Positions 20,286-31,259 of a stretch of 64,000 nucleotides of DNA are shown one piece after another. The stretch comes from Alphaproteobacteria bacterium. Its GTDB lineage: Bacteria; Pseudomonadota; Alphaproteobacteria; Micavibrionales; Micavibrionaceae. Location: assembly GCA_022763065.1 (NCBI GenBank), contig JALEGH010000032.1, positions 1 through 64,000 of the forward strand, read 5' to 3'. The first letter of the stretch is position 1; each line of letters starts with the position of its first letter. The notes under the pieces are model-generated. The model was not told the DNA's origin. It saw only the letters and a list, made by a program, of their open reading frames with translations, and searched no databases. Both the position numbers and the translations under genes were made by a program.

Positions 20286-21038
20286 TTAGAGTTGGAATGT
20301 ATTGTTTTTCGGCCTACTTAAGGCGTTTTTACCAAAAGCCCAGTCGCCCAATTTGTTCGCTGCTTTATAAGCAAAGTAAATTCCACCACCAAGTGTTGCG
20401 GCACAAGTGAAGCTTGCCATAACGGCCAAATTATCACCATTTTGAATAGCAGCAGGTGTGTGCAAGATTACGTTTGCGGTTTGGTTAAACACTTCGACAG
20501 TAGATTTGAGAATGTTTTCAACTGAGTAATCTCTAGTTGTTGTAAATAGAGTGCTATTTGTTAGTGGTTTCATTATCTGATCTATGCTGAATGTCTCCGC
20601 AGCACTTTTTGAGAACAAAGAAGACAAAGAAAGACCAGCAAAAGAGGTCAATGCTGCACTTGGGACACCAATAACGATGCGCGCAACGTTTTTGGTCATT
20701 TCTTTCGCGCCATAACGAATTCCTGCGCCTTTTGTAAAAATGGTTTCACCAAGTGTAAGGAGTGGTCGCCCGATAGCCCACCTGCCCATAAAATATCCAC
20801 CAACACCTACGGTAAAAGGGTTGGTTCCCGCTTTAGATAGTGCTTCGGTAAGTGTTACGAAATTATTTAGAGAAAATAGATTGTTAAAGTCTGGCGGAGG
20901 GACCTTCAGGAGGTATAATGTTAAGGCCACTCCTGTCAATCCTGCAATCTGCATAAACCCAAAAGTGAGGCTTCTTTTTACACTCCATTCGGTGAGTGCC
21001 GTCGAACCCTTCAAAATTGATTTAAAGCTGTTATTCAT
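20286..21038 (-). CDS. Hypothetical membrane protein
   Basis: 250-aa ORF with several hydrophobic stretches. Confidence 0.6.
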   Translation of the reverse strand: MNNSFKSILKGSTALTEWSVKRSLTFGFMQIAGLTGVALTLYLLKVPPPDFNNLFSLNNFVTLTEALSKAGTNPFTVGVGGYFMGRWAIGRPLLTLGETIFTKGAGIRYGAKEMTKNVARIVIGVPSAALTSFAGLSLSSLFSKSAAETFSIDQIMKPLTNSTLFTTTRDYSVENILKSTVEVFNQTANVILHTPAAIQNGDNLAVMASFTCAATLGGGIYFAYKAANKLGDWAFGKNALSRPKNNTFQL

Positions 21039-21128
21039 AATTTGTAGTCCGCTTTTGAGTTGTTATTGGTTCATGATAGCTAAAAACAGCGTTCTGTCAA
21101 TACATTTACGGAAAATTTTTAGAGTGTT

Positions 21129-21689
21129 CTATTCCTCATTCTTGCCGATCTTTTCAACGCGGAGCTGACGGGCGCGGGTAAGGATGGCATCTTCCATCTG
21201 GCGATTGGTGGCCTCGGCCACTTGCGTATCTTTCCATCCACCGCTTTGTTTGATCTGTTTGAAGACCTTGGCTTTGACACCAGTGGAGGTGAGGTGCTTG
21301 TCTAATATGAAGACATTGACTTTAAAACGCTCATTGGGTTTTTCAGCCGAAGAATACCAATCCGTGATAATGACACCGCCAAAGGGGTCTGCGCTGGCCA
21401 AAGGCATAAAGGAAACCGTGTCCAAAGAGGCGCGCCAGAGAAAGCTATTGACGCCGATGCCGGTAGAGCCATCATCGGCCTCCTTCTTCTTGCCGCCAAA
21501 GATGGCCAAGCCGTCTGTACCAAAGATACTTTCCTTTTCGCCGTAAATGTCATCACCGGTTGTGGAGCGGTCTAATCCAGTTGGATATTTGGCCTCACGA
21601 TTTTCAACCATAGAGCAGGCGCCAAGCGCCAAAAGCACGGCAAATAAAGATAATGATAAAATATAAGTTTTTGGCGTGGATGATGACAT
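21129..21689 (-). CDS. DUF3576 family lipoprotein
   Basis: LALGACSMVENREAKYPTG...FLWRASLDTVSFMPLASADPFGGVIITDWYSSAEKPNERFKVNVFILD. Confidence 0.85.
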   Translation of the reverse strand: MSSSTPKTYILSLSLFAVLLALGACSMVENREAKYPTGLDRSTTGDDIYGEKESIFGTDGLAIFGGKKKEADDGSTGIGVNSFLWRASLDTVSFMPLASADPFGGVIITDWYSSAEKPNERFKVNVFILDKHLTSTGVKAKVFKQIKQSGGWKDTQVAEATNRQMEDAILTRARQLRVEKIGKNEE

Positions 21690-21952
21690 ATCTATATATT
21701 TCTCGAACTTGTTAAATTAATCACGTCTTTTAGCATGCCCCTATACATGCCTCAAGAGATTATCGCACTATTATGGGTATATACAGTATGTTGCAAAAAT
21801 ACAACAGGCAGTAAAAAATGTGATATTTTTGTCGAAATCGCGTTGACCATGACTCCGTTATAAGGCAAAAATTGTTTCGTTGCCCGGGTTCACGGGTGGC
21901 TCTTATAAAATAATCATACACGAAAATATAATCATTTTATGAGATTTTACTT

Positions 21953-23125
21953 ATGTTCAATATTGGAGGAAATACAATGAACAAATATCTACTAGGAACG
22001 GCTGCGATTGCTGGTCTCCTTTTGGCTTCTGCTCCTGCACAAGCGCAAATGGAACTTACAATCGGTGGTCACACTAAAAACTATATTGGTTGGTTAGACC
22101 AAGATACAACAGCTGCTACGGAAGAGCGTAACTTCGATATGCAACGTGAAACAGAAATTCACTTCAACGGTGAATCTACGTTGGATAACGGACTCACTTT
22201 CGGTTTCCAAGTTGAAACAGAAGCAGACTCAAACGATGACGCGAACACAATCGAAGAATCATACATTTACTTCTCAGGTACTTGGGGTCGTGTAAATCTT
22301 GGTTCTGAGAACGGTGCAAACTACCTATTGCAGGTTGCCGCTCCTTCTGCTGATTCAAACATTGATGGTATCCGTCAATACATCAACCCTGTAAACTACG
22401 GTATCACAGCATTTGGTGCTCTACCTGGTTGGTCAGGTGGCGTACCAGGAAACACAGCTGATTCTGATGGTTTCGACTATGATAACGATGTCACAGGTGT
22501 TTCTGAAAAGATCACATACTTGTCACCAAACATGAATGGTTTCCAAGTTGGTGCTTCTTATACACCTGAAGTTGGTGATGCAGGTAGTACAACACCTATC
22601 ACAAGCGGTTTCAGCGCAGATGACACAGTTGGTGACTACGGTCATGCATACGAAGTTGCTGCACGTTATGAAGGTGTGTTCAGCAACTTTGGTTATGCTG
22701 TTGGTGCTGGTTTCACACATGTGAGCCTTGAGGAAACAGGTACTGCTGCCGGTGCTGCGAATGATGACCTACAAGAGTGGAACGTTGGTCTTGACGTTGA
22801 CTCTGGTCCGTTCGGTGTTGGTGTTGTTTATACAGAAGGTGAGCAAAGCCAGGTAGGATTTAACGATGACAATGTTGAAACATTCGTTGTTGGTGTTGAC
22901 TACACATCCGGTCCTTTCAAATTCGGTGCATCATACTTCACACAGGATGATGAAACTGCGTTTGCGGCTACTGACCTAGAAACAGACCGTTACACAGCTG
23001 GTGTTGTTTACACAGCTGGCCCAGGTCTATCTTTCCGTGGTTCTGTAAGCACAATCGAACATGACTCAACAGGTACAGATGCCGATGCGACATCTATCCT
23101 AGGTGGTGTTCAAATCAACTTCTAA
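21953..23125 (+). CDS. Outer membrane porin (likely start MNKYLLG at 21977)
   Basis: Signal peptide MNKYLLGTAAIAGLLLASAPAQAQ; alternating beta-strand pattern and C-terminal aromatic GGVQINF. Confidence 0.88.
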   Translation: MFNIGGNTMNKYLLGTAAIAGLLLASAPAQAQMELTIGGHTKNYIGWLDQDTTAATEERNFDMQRETEIHFNGESTLDNGLTFGFQVETEADSNDDANTIEESYIYFSGTWGRVNLGSENGANYLLQVAAPSADSNIDGIRQYINPVNYGITAFGALPGWSGGVPGNTADSDGFDYDNDVTGVSEKITYLSPNMNGFQVGASYTPEVGDAGSTTPITSGFSADDTVGDYGHAYEVAARYEGVFSNFGYAVGAGFTHVSLEETGTAAGAANDDLQEWNVGLDVDSGPFGVGVVYTEGEQSQVGFNDDNVETFVVGVDYTSGPFKFGASYFTQDDETAFAATDLETDRYTAGVVYTAGPGLSFRGSVSTIEHDSTGTDADATSILGGVQINF

Positions 23126-23152
23126 TTTGAAGTCCATATAAGAATTTTTAAA

Positions 23153-23178
23153 GCGCCCCTTTTTAGGGGCGTTTTTTT
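23153..23178 (+). terminator. Rho-independent terminator after the porin
   Basis: GCGCCCCTTTTTAGGGGCGTTTTTTT. Confidence 0.85.
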
Positions 23179-23213
23179 GTTTATCTGAATTTATTTGCGG
23201 TTTAAAAAAACAT

Positions 23214-23879
23214 ATGAGTCAAATTCAACAAAATCTCGAACAAGTTCGCGAAAAAATTACAAAAACTGCGCAGAGTCATAGATATTTGGCGGATGATATT
23301 CATTTAATTGCGGTGAGTAAGAAGCAACCGCAAGAGCGCATTGATGCGGCCTTGAAGGCAGGTCATCGGATTTTCGGTGAAAATCGTGTTCAAGAGGCGG
23401 TAGAGAGGTGGATCACGCGCAAAAAACAATATCCGGATCTGGAATTACATCTGATCGGACCACTTCAAACCAATAAGGTGAAAGAAGCGGTGGCGTTATT
23501 TGATGTGATTCAAACAATTGATCGGTCAAAGCTGGTAGATGCGCTTGCAAAAGAAATGTCAAAGCAGGGTAAGAAACCGCGCTGCTTTATTCAGGTTAAT
23601 ACAGGGGAAGAAGAGCAAAAATCAGGCATCTCACCGCGGGATCTGCCTAAGCTGTTGGCTTATTGTGAAAAGGCGGGGTTGGAAATTACCGGTTTGATGT
23701 GCATTCCCCCTAGCGATGAGCCGTCAGCTCTTCATTTTGCGTTGCTCAAAAAACTGGCGGGGGAGCATAATTTACCGGGGCTTAGTATGGGGATGAGCAA
23801 TGATTTTGAAAAGGCCATTGCTTTAGGGGCAACTTATGTCCGGATAGGCACAGCCCTTTTTGGTACACGTACAGGTTAA
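23214..23879 (+). CDS. YggS family PLP homeostasis protein
   Basis: LIAVSKKQP, FGENRVQEAVERW, LHLIGPLQTNKVKEAV, GLSMGMSNDFEKAIALGATYVRIGTALFG. Confidence 0.95.
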   Translation: MSQIQQNLEQVREKITKTAQSHRYLADDIHLIAVSKKQPQERIDAALKAGHRIFGENRVQEAVERWITRKKQYPDLELHLIGPLQTNKVKEAVALFDVIQTIDRSKLVDALAKEMSKQGKKPRCFIQVNTGEEEQKSGISPRDLPKLLAYCEKAGLEITGLMCIPPSDEPSALHFALLKKLAGEHNLPGLSMGMSNDFEKAIALGATYVRIGTALFGTRTG

Positions 23880-23928
23880 AATATTAATTTTAAGGATATT
23901 ATTTTATTGGCGTCAGATTGGATATCGG

Positions 23929-24624
23929 CTAACGTACGTTAAACTCTGGCACTTGAGCGGCCTCATCTACTAGCATTTCTTTTTCATCAGGTTTCGAGCT
24001 TGTATTGACGCGCCTTTTAGGCAGAATATTTTTTATAATACGTCGGATGTAACTTTCTTCATAGTTCATGCGCCCTTCAGAGGATGTGAGTGGAGTTGGC
24101 AGAAGTGAAAATGCATTTAGTACTTGGTCTACTTCATAAAGGCCTAACGTTCTAAGCCATCGTTGCGTTGATTCACGAGTGTCTCGAATATGGACCCCGC
24201 CAAGCTTACAAGTCATGGAATTGGGGTTTGCAAGCGCACCGACGTTGTCTGAAATACTAGCCAAGTAAGACAATACTATAGTCTTGTTGACGAGCTTTTC
24301 ATTTAAAAGACCCCTTTCTTCCGGATAAATATAGAATAGCAGAAGATTGATGCTTTCACATATCTGATTAATTATTGGTTCATCACTGTCGCTAAATGTA
24401 AAGTCGACTGGCGGTATAAGATTATGTGCAAAGATAAAATCAGCGGGCGTTGGTTTTTCTATTTTACTCAATTCGCTGACATGGTTTGCGGAAAGACACC
24501 GTATGATAGGTTCCAGTTCATAAACTCGTGCAGATGAGGCATAACCGCCACTTTCAGAAATATTTCTTTCCATATCTTTTATAAGGCTGGGCAGACTTTT
24601 ATGATAGGGGGGGGAGGAAGCCAA
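23929..24624 (-). CDS. Hypothetical protein
   Basis: 231-aa ORF. Confidence 0.6.
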   Translation of the reverse strand: MASSPPYHKSLPSLIKDMERNISESGGYASSARVYELEPIIRCLSANHVSELSKIEKPTPADFIFAHNLIPPVDFTFSDSDEPIINQICESINLLLFYIYPEERGLLNEKLVNKTIVLSYLASISDNVGALANPNSMTCKLGGVHIRDTRESTQRWLRTLGLYEVDQVLNAFSLLPTPLTSSEGRMNYEESYIRRIIKNILPKRRVNTSSKPDEKEMLVDEAAQVPEFNVR

Positions 24625-24650
24625 GTTAAAATAGCCTAGATCATCAAAAG

Positions 24651-25556
24651 TTAAATCTCGATACTAAAATCACTTTGTCTGGGCGGCATCGGGGAGAGAT
24701 TTACTTGCGTGATTTGCTCGCGTGAGGGTTTGTGGTCTAAATCGATTTTGGGTTCATCATAGCTATGGCCCAAATTGTTTGTGGTTTGATGATAACTGGC
24801 TAATTTATGAGGGCTAGCGTGCATTTTACCGGCTGTACGCCCTTGTGCGACGGCTTCGTATGTCTCAATGCCGCGTTTTATTTCACCGCCGAAATCGGCA
24901 AAACCAAGCGCAGTTCCGGAAAATCTTTCCAGATTGTTAGATTGATAACTTGCTTGCGCCGCATGGTTAAGCCGCGCTTCGGGATCGCTGGCAAAAACAG
25001 ATGGGCTTTCCCCATCATCGCTTATTCCCGTTAGGGACAAGGCATATCCGCCCAAATCTTTGCCGGTCTGGATTTGCGAAATTGCATTGACCGTACCCAT
25101 GACCGCGCCAATCGGTCCGCCGTAAATACCGCCGCCAATAATGCCGGATGCCGGATGCAGCGTATCGCCGGTGAGGCCGCGATAGATATATCCGACAAGA
25201 GGCAAATGGTGCAAGGGATTGACGGCATCAATGACGTCGCTAAAATCATATCCTGTCCCTGAATTATTTAAGGGGGAAGAGGAGGAATTTTCCGAACCAG
25301 TTTCAGATTCTACGACATCCAAATTTGTTGGCGCGTACGCCGCGGCGGTTTCAAGAACACTATCAAAGGTTTTTTGGGCGTGTGATGCTTGTTCAAGATT
25401 GGCCAGTATTTCTTTTTGCGCCGGTGTTGCAGATATTGGATCGGGTTGGGGGGCTATTTTTTTACTTTTCCATGCCTGAATCGTTTTCGGGGCGTTATTT
25501 GGTGGTCCGCCAGCCGTACGTTCATTTGCGTAAAAAGAAGAAAAATATTCGCTCAT
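24651..25556 (-). CDS. Conserved hypothetical protein with Gly-rich central segment
   Basis: NPLHHLPLVGYIYRGLTGDTLHPASGIIGGGIYGGPIGAVMGTVNAI. Confidence 0.7.
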   Translation of the reverse strand: MSEYFSSFYANERTAGGPPNNAPKTIQAWKSKKIAPQPDPISATPAQKEILANLEQASHAQKTFDSVLETAAAYAPTNLDVVESETGSENSSSSPLNNSGTGYDFSDVIDAVNPLHHLPLVGYIYRGLTGDTLHPASGIIGGGIYGGPIGAVMGTVNAISQIQTGKDLGGYALSLTGISDDGESPSVFASDPEARLNHAAQASYQSNNLERFSGTALGFADFGGEIKRGIETYEAVAQGRTAGKMHASPHKLASYHQTTNNLGHSYDEPKIDLDHKPSREQITQVNLSPMPPRQSDFSIEI

Positions 25557-25700
25557 ACATAAGGGATTTGCAAAGTTTATGCCAAAGAGCTCAAAAAATA
25601 ATGATTTAAAAACAATAGCTTAAATCGAGTAATTTTCGTGGCTATGACCCAATAGACATGAAAGCTTGTACATATGCGCCGTGCAGGGTAATTTTGTCCC

Positions 25701-26393
25701 ATGTCAACGGACTCTTTGCCATCGGATTTTGCCATTTTTGCGTCCCATCAAACGCATCGGGAGTTTTTTGAGCAGCTCTTTGCAGAATATTTGGAAGTAA
25801 ATGAAATATTTGCCTTTGAAGAGATGCCGAAATTGGAAGAATTTGTAAAAAACAAAGCCCGATTAACTTTATTTATCCTCTTTAATAACGATTTAACGGC
25901 GTCAGACATCGAAAAAGCAGATATTTTGGCAAAAAAACATGATATTTTTGCAGCTTCTGTAGAAAATTTGCCAATAAAATCAGAATATTTGGACGGTTTT
26001 TGTCAATTTTGGACGTTTCCGGTGCGTCCAGGAGAAATTGTGACAAGGTTACGCGGTTTTCAGGCACAAAAACAACGTTTTGAGGGTGAAAAACCGGTTA
26101 AAATGGGAAAATATAGGCTTGATCCGGCACAAAGCTTATTTCATCTTGAAAATGGTAATCCTGTCCGTCTCACTGATAAAGAGCGGGATATCCTGCTCTT
26201 TCTTTATCAAAATAAGCCCCAAGGCCCGGTGAGCAAAGACAGGCTTTTAAAGCATGTATGGGGATATGCCGAAAATGTGGAAAGCAGAACATTGGAAACC
26301 CACATTTACCGTTTGCGACAGAAAATTGAAAAAGATTCATCCCGTCCCTGTTTTTTAATAACAAATGATCAGGGTTACTGCCTTGAATTTTAA
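25701..26393 (+). CDS. OmpR-type winged-helix transcriptional regulator with degenerate receiver domain
   Basis: C-terminal VRLTDKERDILLFLYQNKPQGPVSKDRLLKHVWGYAENVESRTLETHIYRLRQKIE; receiver phospho-Asp motif not recognisable. Confidence 0.85.
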   Translation: MSTDSLPSDFAIFASHQTHREFFEQLFAEYLEVNEIFAFEEMPKLEEFVKNKARLTLFILFNNDLTASDIEKADILAKKHDIFAASVENLPIKSEYLDGFCQFWTFPVRPGEIVTRLRGFQAQKQRFEGEKPVKMGKYRLDPAQSLFHLENGNPVRLTDKERDILLFLYQNKPQGPVSKDRLLKHVWGYAENVESRTLETHIYRLRQKIEKDSSRPCFLITNDQGYCLEF

Positions 26394-26414
26394 GGGTTTT
26401 TGTATTATTTTGCG

Positions 26415-26999
26415 CTATTTTTGTAAAAGACGTACGGCCTGTTTCAAGCTTTCAAGGAAGGTGCTTGCTGGTTTGATTTGCAAAATTTGTACGCCTTTAT
26501 TGGATAAATCATCCAGATCTGTAATAAGTTGATGAATATCGCGCAATTCTTGTGATTGAAGCAAATCGGCGGTTGGTTGGTTTTTTCGGGGATTTGCCTG
26601 CGTGGTGGGAGCGGGCGCAACTTCTTGCGATTTTTCAGCCATCGCCTGATAAGCGCGCGCGGCTTTGGCGTCACGTGTACGTGTTGGGCGTGATTTTTCC
26701 GGCGGGCGAACTGAGCCTTTACCGGTATTTTGCGCAGCGCTCTTTGTCAGTTCCAAACTTTCCTTCCCGCCCGGCAAGGTTTTGAGAAAATTAACAAGAA
26801 AAGCACGCAAGGCCTCAACGCTCACTGTTGTGTTGTCTTCCCATTTTTGACTTTCCGAGGCTTTTTGTTCGTCCTCCTCGCGTTTTTTGCGGCCCTTGTC
26901 CCGCTCCTCATGCGGAATTTTTTGACGTGTATCATTCGATTCTGCGTGGCGGAAGGTGGTTTTAAATAAAGGTCCGAGCTGGGAAAACATAAATCCCAT
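26415..26999 (-). CDS. Hypothetical, charged low-complexity protein
   Basis: 194-aa ORF rich in K/E/R/Q. Confidence 0.55.
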   Translation of the reverse strand: MGFMFSQLGPLFKTTFRHAESNDTRQKIPHEERDKGRKKREEDEQKASESQKWEDNTTVSVEALRAFLVNFLKTLPGGKESLELTKSAAQNTGKGSVRPPEKSRPTRTRDAKAARAYQAMAEKSQEVAPAPTTQANPRKNQPTADLLQSQELRDIHQLITDLDDLSNKGVQILQIKPASTFLESLKQAVRLLQK

Positions 27000-27098
27000 T
27001 ATACAGGGGCTTTATTTTTTTACCAAGAGACGAGCACTGTTGACATAACATTAGACCTCTGGTAGCTTCACTCGTAAATAACCAATAGGAGTTTCAAA

Positions 27099-27464
27099 AT
27101 GAAATCATTCGATCCTGCCGATCCTGCTGGAGCGGTTCGTCATCTTAAAGCGGTTGTTCAACACGTAGAGGCAATTTCTCATGCAAATGAGAAGATGGCA
27201 AAATCTGAAAATCAAGAAGTTGCGGATAAGTTTGCAAAAAATGCATTAGGAATACAATCATCTCTAGAGGCTCCAGAAATTGATTGGGCCATGTCGAATT
27301 TAGAACAAGCGATAAATGATGGGGTAGTCTTTAGCGGTAGCGATGATGTTGCTGGCTTAAAAGAAACGATTGCTGCCTTGCGTAAAGAGCATGGTATCAA
27401 CGAGGTTAGGCCATTGCGCTCTAGAGCAGAAGTTTTGAAAGAAAAGCCGCGCGGTTGGAGTTAG
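27099..27464 (+). CDS. Small hypothetical protein
   Basis: 121-aa ORF with upstream AGGAG. Confidence 0.55.
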   Translation: MKSFDPADPAGAVRHLKAVVQHVEAISHANEKMAKSENQEVADKFAKNALGIQSSLEAPEIDWAMSNLEQAINDGVVFSGSDDVAGLKETIAALRKEHGINEVRPLRSRAEVLKEKPRGWS

Positions 27465-27485
27465 GGTCAGGACCTAGCTAGAATT

Positions 27486-28232
27486 TTATTTACTAAAAAG
27501 GCCCTGAAGCTTGTTTGTTTCAGGAGGCGTGTAGTCAGTCGCATTATATTCCCACAGAAAATTTCCGCGCTTATCCCATATCTCAAGCGATATAATATCT
27601 GTTTTAAAAACCCATTGTTCCATACCATCTATTTTATGAGGGTGCGATAAGTCGCTTTCACGCGGGCGCAAACGGATAATCATGGTGTTTTTTGCCGAAA
27701 GGCGAATGCCTTCTTTTATGCGTTTATATTCACTGGGAGTAAGGTTTGGTTTCATGATTTGATCTAACCTATATGGCATAACGGCAATGCGCTCGCCCAG
27801 AAAATCGTAAGGAAAATAAAGCGCGTTCGGTGCATTTAAAAATTCAATCGTCATATTATATATATCGTTTCCATCCGCGTCTTTTTGTTTATCAGGCAAA
27901 AGCCGGACATAGCTACGCAAAATGATCAAATCACGCCTTGGGTCAAAGCCGTTATATTTATTTTGAAGACGGGTGAGCTCTTTTTCGAGTTTTTCAGGTT
28001 TTCTGGCAACCGCAGCGGCGCGGTAATCTTCGCTTTGCCGAACCCAGCGTTCAAAATTGGGAATTATTTTACCGGTCTTGTAAAAGGCAATGGCAACATC
28101 TTCGGAGGTCGAAAATCTGGTTATTCCTTGCGCCATTATTGCATCAGATGACAATAACAAGAGCAATAAAAAAAATACTCGAAAGAATTTTCGCATAGGA
28201 CTAGTATGGCAGAATTTAAAGGGCGCAGGCAA
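27486..28232 (-). CDS. Exported protein of unknown function (true start likely internal, MRKFFRVF)
   Basis: Signal peptide MRKFFRVFFLLLLLLSSDAIMAQG. Confidence 0.65.
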   Translation of the reverse strand: MPAPFKFCHTSPMRKFFRVFFLLLLLLSSDAIMAQGITRFSTSEDVAIAFYKTGKIIPNFERWVRQSEDYRAAAVARKPEKLEKELTRLQNKYNGFDPRRDLIILRSYVRLLPDKQKDADGNDIYNMTIEFLNAPNALYFPYDFLGERIAVMPYRLDQIMKPNLTPSEYKRIKEGIRLSAKNTMIIRLRPRESDLSHPHKIDGMEQWVFKTDIISLEIWDKRGNFLWEYNATDYTPPETNKLQGLFSK

Positions 28233-28237
28233 CTAAA

Positions 28238-28795
28238 ATGAATGACTCTGAGGAAGATAAGGAAGTTTGGCAATCATACATATCGGATATGAGCGCTTCA
28301 GAGCCGCAAGCGGAAGAAAATTTCGAAGCGCTTTTGGAAGGGGAGTATGAGGAGCAGGACGACTCCGAAGAAGAAATAGAAGAACAAAAAAATCTAAAAT
28401 CTCCTGAGATTAAAAACAAAAAAGATGGTAACATACAACAATCAAAAGAAATTGATAAAAAAACCAAAGACAAGATCCGGAAAGGCCAAATAAAGATTGA
28501 CCGCAAAATTGATTTGCACGGAATGACGCAAGGGGAGGCTTTTGCGGCCCTCAATGATTTTGTTTCATCGGCAATTGATCGGGGAGATAGGCTTTTGTTG
28601 GTGATTACCGGTAAGGGAAAATCCGGGTCAACGGCCAAAGACTGGCTTACACCTGCACAAGGAATCCTAAAAACCTGTGTGCCGGAATGGTTGCGCTCCG
28701 GTCCTTATCAAAACTCTATCCTTGAGGTGATACCGGCGGCACCTCAACATGGCGGCAACGGGGCCTATTACGTGTATCTGCGACGACAGAGGTGA
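28238..28795 (+). CDS. Smr domain (MutS2 C-terminal-like) protein
   Basis: KIDLHGMTQGEAFAAL...LLLVITGKGK...APQHGGNGAYYVYLRR. Confidence 0.88.
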   Translation: MNDSEEDKEVWQSYISDMSASEPQAEENFEALLEGEYEEQDDSEEEIEEQKNLKSPEIKNKKDGNIQQSKEIDKKTKDKIRKGQIKIDRKIDLHGMTQGEAFAALNDFVSSAIDRGDRLLLVITGKGKSGSTAKDWLTPAQGILKTCVPEWLRSGPYQNSILEVIPAAPQHGGNGAYYVYLRRQR

Positions 28796-28799
28796 GCTT

Positions 28800-29852
28800 T
28801 TAAGGCTTCACTAAAATTGCGGTGGTTTTGGTTTTTTCTAGGGGAGCGCTGTTCTTTGTTTGCGCGGGCCGTGAAATTTTAATACTTCCTGTATAGGCAC
28901 CTTCAACCAGAGGGTTGGAACGAATTTTGCGGCCCGTATAATAAAATTGACGCGCGCGGGTTTTATCCTGTGTGATGGAGCGCTTGGCAAAAATTTTGTT
29001 ATTCGGGTCCCGGATTTCGATTGTGATTTCATCACCTTCCCGTGCCCCCAAAATTGTGACCCAGAAGGCCAAAATGTCGGAGCCTGTATTGATATTGTCC
29101 GGTGTCGAGGAATCGTGCTCAATTTTATCCAGTTTTGGCACGGTATTTTGAAAGCCGATATCTTGAATGACAAAAGGTTGATATGTGAGCTCTACATCCT
29201 CCGCCCAAAATCGGCGTTTAACTTTACCGCAACTATCCGTATTGGTTTGACCGGTAAAGGGGTCGATGATCGCATTTTCCCAGATGACTCCAAAATGTAA
29301 GTGGGGAAACTGGGTAAAACCGGACAGGCCGACCTGAGCAATTTTTTCGCCGCGTGTCACTTCCTGTCCTTTTTTCACCACAATAGAATTTTTTTTGAGA
29401 TGGCAATAGATGGTCTGGCGGGCGCTTCCATGATCAATCAAAACCGCATTGCCACATTCTTTGCGGGCATCTTGAATTTCTTTGAGCTTGGCCTCATCCG
29501 CCCATAAATCCGGCTCCCCGTCGCGGATTTTTTGAACTATACCATCGGCTGCAGCCAAAACATCAACCCCTTCTTCCATCGCCTTGGCATCTGGAAGCGC
29601 AAAGTCAGTTCCCTTATGGCTATCATAGGTGCGTTCCAGACATTCAGGATCGGTTTTCTTTTCGTCATCCGGACGAAAATCAACATAATTCATGATCCAG
29701 CAATCTTCTCCCGGTGTGCAATCTATTGGCAAAGAAAAAGAAAGCGGCTTGATAATTTTGGCGAAACTTTGGCTCTTTTCTTGGGCGTATGAAGAAAGAG
29801 AAAAAAGGCTAAAAAGCAGTAGTATTAAAAATAGTTGGTATGATCTAACCAT
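28800..29852 (-). CDS. M23 family metallopeptidase (exported)
   Basis: SHKGTDFALPD, AADGIVQ, NAVLIDHG...QTIYCHLKK, QVGLSGFTQFPHLHFGV. Confidence 0.9.
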   Translation of the reverse strand: MVRSYQLFLILLLFSLFSLSSYAQEKSQSFAKIIKPLSFSLPIDCTPGEDCWIMNYVDFRPDDEKKTDPECLERTYDSHKGTDFALPDAKAMEEGVDVLAAADGIVQKIRDGEPDLWADEAKLKEIQDARKECGNAVLIDHGSARQTIYCHLKKNSIVVKKGQEVTRGEKIAQVGLSGFTQFPHLHFGVIWENAIIDPFTGQTNTDSCGKVKRRFWAEDVELTYQPFVIQDIGFQNTVPKLDKIEHDSSTPDNINTGSDILAFWVTILGAREGDEITIEIRDPNNKIFAKRSITQDKTRARQFYYTGRKIRSNPLVEGAYTGSIKISRPAQTKNSAPLEKTKTTAILVKP

Positions 29853-29860
29853 TGGAATGA

Positions 29861-31255
29861 TTATAGAATAAATTTGCCAAGGTCGGCATTTTCGGCCAGC
29901 TCCGCGAGCGTGTCTTTGACGTCTTTGCTATCAATTACGACATGTTCGCCGCCCATGTCAGAGGCATTAAATGAAATCTCATCGAGCAATTTTTCCATGA
30001 CGGTCATAAGCCGCCGTGCGCCGATATTTTCAATGGTTTCATTGACCTCAAAGGCAATTTTGGCGATCTCGTTAATGGCATCATCGGTGAATGTCAGCTC
30101 CACTTCCTCAGTTCCTATAAGGGCCTGATATTGTTTGATTAGGCAGTTCTCGGTCTCGGTCAGGATGCGCACAAAATCTTCTTCGGTGAGTGCACGTAGC
30201 TCCACACGGATGGGCAAGCGCCCCTGTAATTCCGCCAGAAGGTCGGAGGGCTTGGCGTAGTGAAAGGCCCCACTGGCGATGAATAGAATATGATCGGTTT
30301 TGACAGGCCCGTGCTTGGTATTCACCGTTGTCCCTTCGATTAAAGGGAGCAAGTCGCGCTGCACCCCTTCGCGGGAGACATCACCGCGACCAGAATCTGC
30401 GCGCACGGCAATTTTATCAACCTCGTCCAAAAAGACGATACTGTTTTGTTGTACGAGGTCTAATGCCGTCGAGACAACCTTGTCTTCATCAAGAAGCTTG
30501 TCGGCTTCTTCGGCCATCAAGACATCATAGGATTCCCCAACCTTCATTTTCTTGCGCTTGGTTTTACCGCCCATGCCTTTGCCGAACATGTCACCAATGC
30601 TCATCATGCTGACGCTGGCACCGGGCATGCCGGGGATATCAAACATATTACCCAAAGGGTTAGAGTTATCCTGTAAGTCCAGCTCAATTTCCTTGTCATT
30701 CATCTCCCCTTTGCGGAGCTTTTCACGAAAAGTTTCACGGGTGCTGTTGCCTGCGCCTTCGCCGACTAAAGCATCGAGCACGCGTTCCTCGGCATAAATT
30801 TCGGCCTGCGCGGTCACGGTTTCACGCATTTTATCACGCACCATGTGGATCGCAATTTCAACCAGATCGCGGATGATAGATTCGACATCTTTGCCAACAT
30901 AGCCGACCTCGGTAAATTTTGTCGCTTCCACTTTCACAAAAGGTGCTTGAACGAGCTTGGCCAGACGCCTGGCAATTTCGGTCTTCCCCACACCTGTAGG
31001 TCCTATCATCAGGATGTTTTTAGGATAGACCTCTTCTTGCATCTCAGGATCGAGCTGCATCCGCCGCCAACGATTTCGAAGTGCAATGGCTACGGCGCGC
31101 TTGGCATCGCTCTGGCCGATAATATTGCGGTCCAGCTCATGCACGATTTCGCGCGGGGTAAAGGAAAGCGCGGCAAAGCTGTCGTCCGCTGGCTTTGTGC
31201 CATTTTCGGGTTTGTTTGTCATCACGGGCTCAATTTTTTCTGCGCTATCATTCAT
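29861..31255 (-). CDS. hslU: ATP-dependent protease ATPase subunit HslU
   Basis: [51 protein letters not shown]; start set at MNDSAEK, just after the hslV stop. Confidence 0.97.
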   Translation of the reverse strand: MNDSAEKIEPVMTNKPENGTKPADDSFAALSFTPREIVHELDRNIIGQSDAKRAVAIALRNRWRRMQLDPEMQEEVYPKNILMIGPTGVGKTEIARRLAKLVQAPFVKVEATKFTEVGYVGKDVESIIRDLVEIAIHMVRDKMRETVTAQAEIYAEERVLDALVGEGAGNSTRETFREKLRKGEMNDKEIELDLQDNSNPLGNMFDIPGMPGASVSMMSIGDMFGKGMGGKTKRKKMKVGESYDVLMAEEADKLLDEDKVVSTALDLVQQNSIVFLDEVDKIAVRADSGRGDVSREGVQRDLLPLIEGTTVNTKHGPVKTDHILFIASGAFHYAKPSDLLAELQGRLPIRVELRALTEEDFVRILTETENCLIKQYQALIGTEEVELTFTDDAINEIAKIAFEVNETIENIGARRLMTVMEKLLDEISFNASDMGGEHVVIDSKDVKDTLAELAENADLGKFIL

Positions 31256-31259
31256 GAGG

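Noticed and set aside
21843-21864. Possible TTGACC...TATAAG promoter upstream of the porin
   Set aside because: Spacer is only 10 bp, so it does not form a standard sigma70 promoter.
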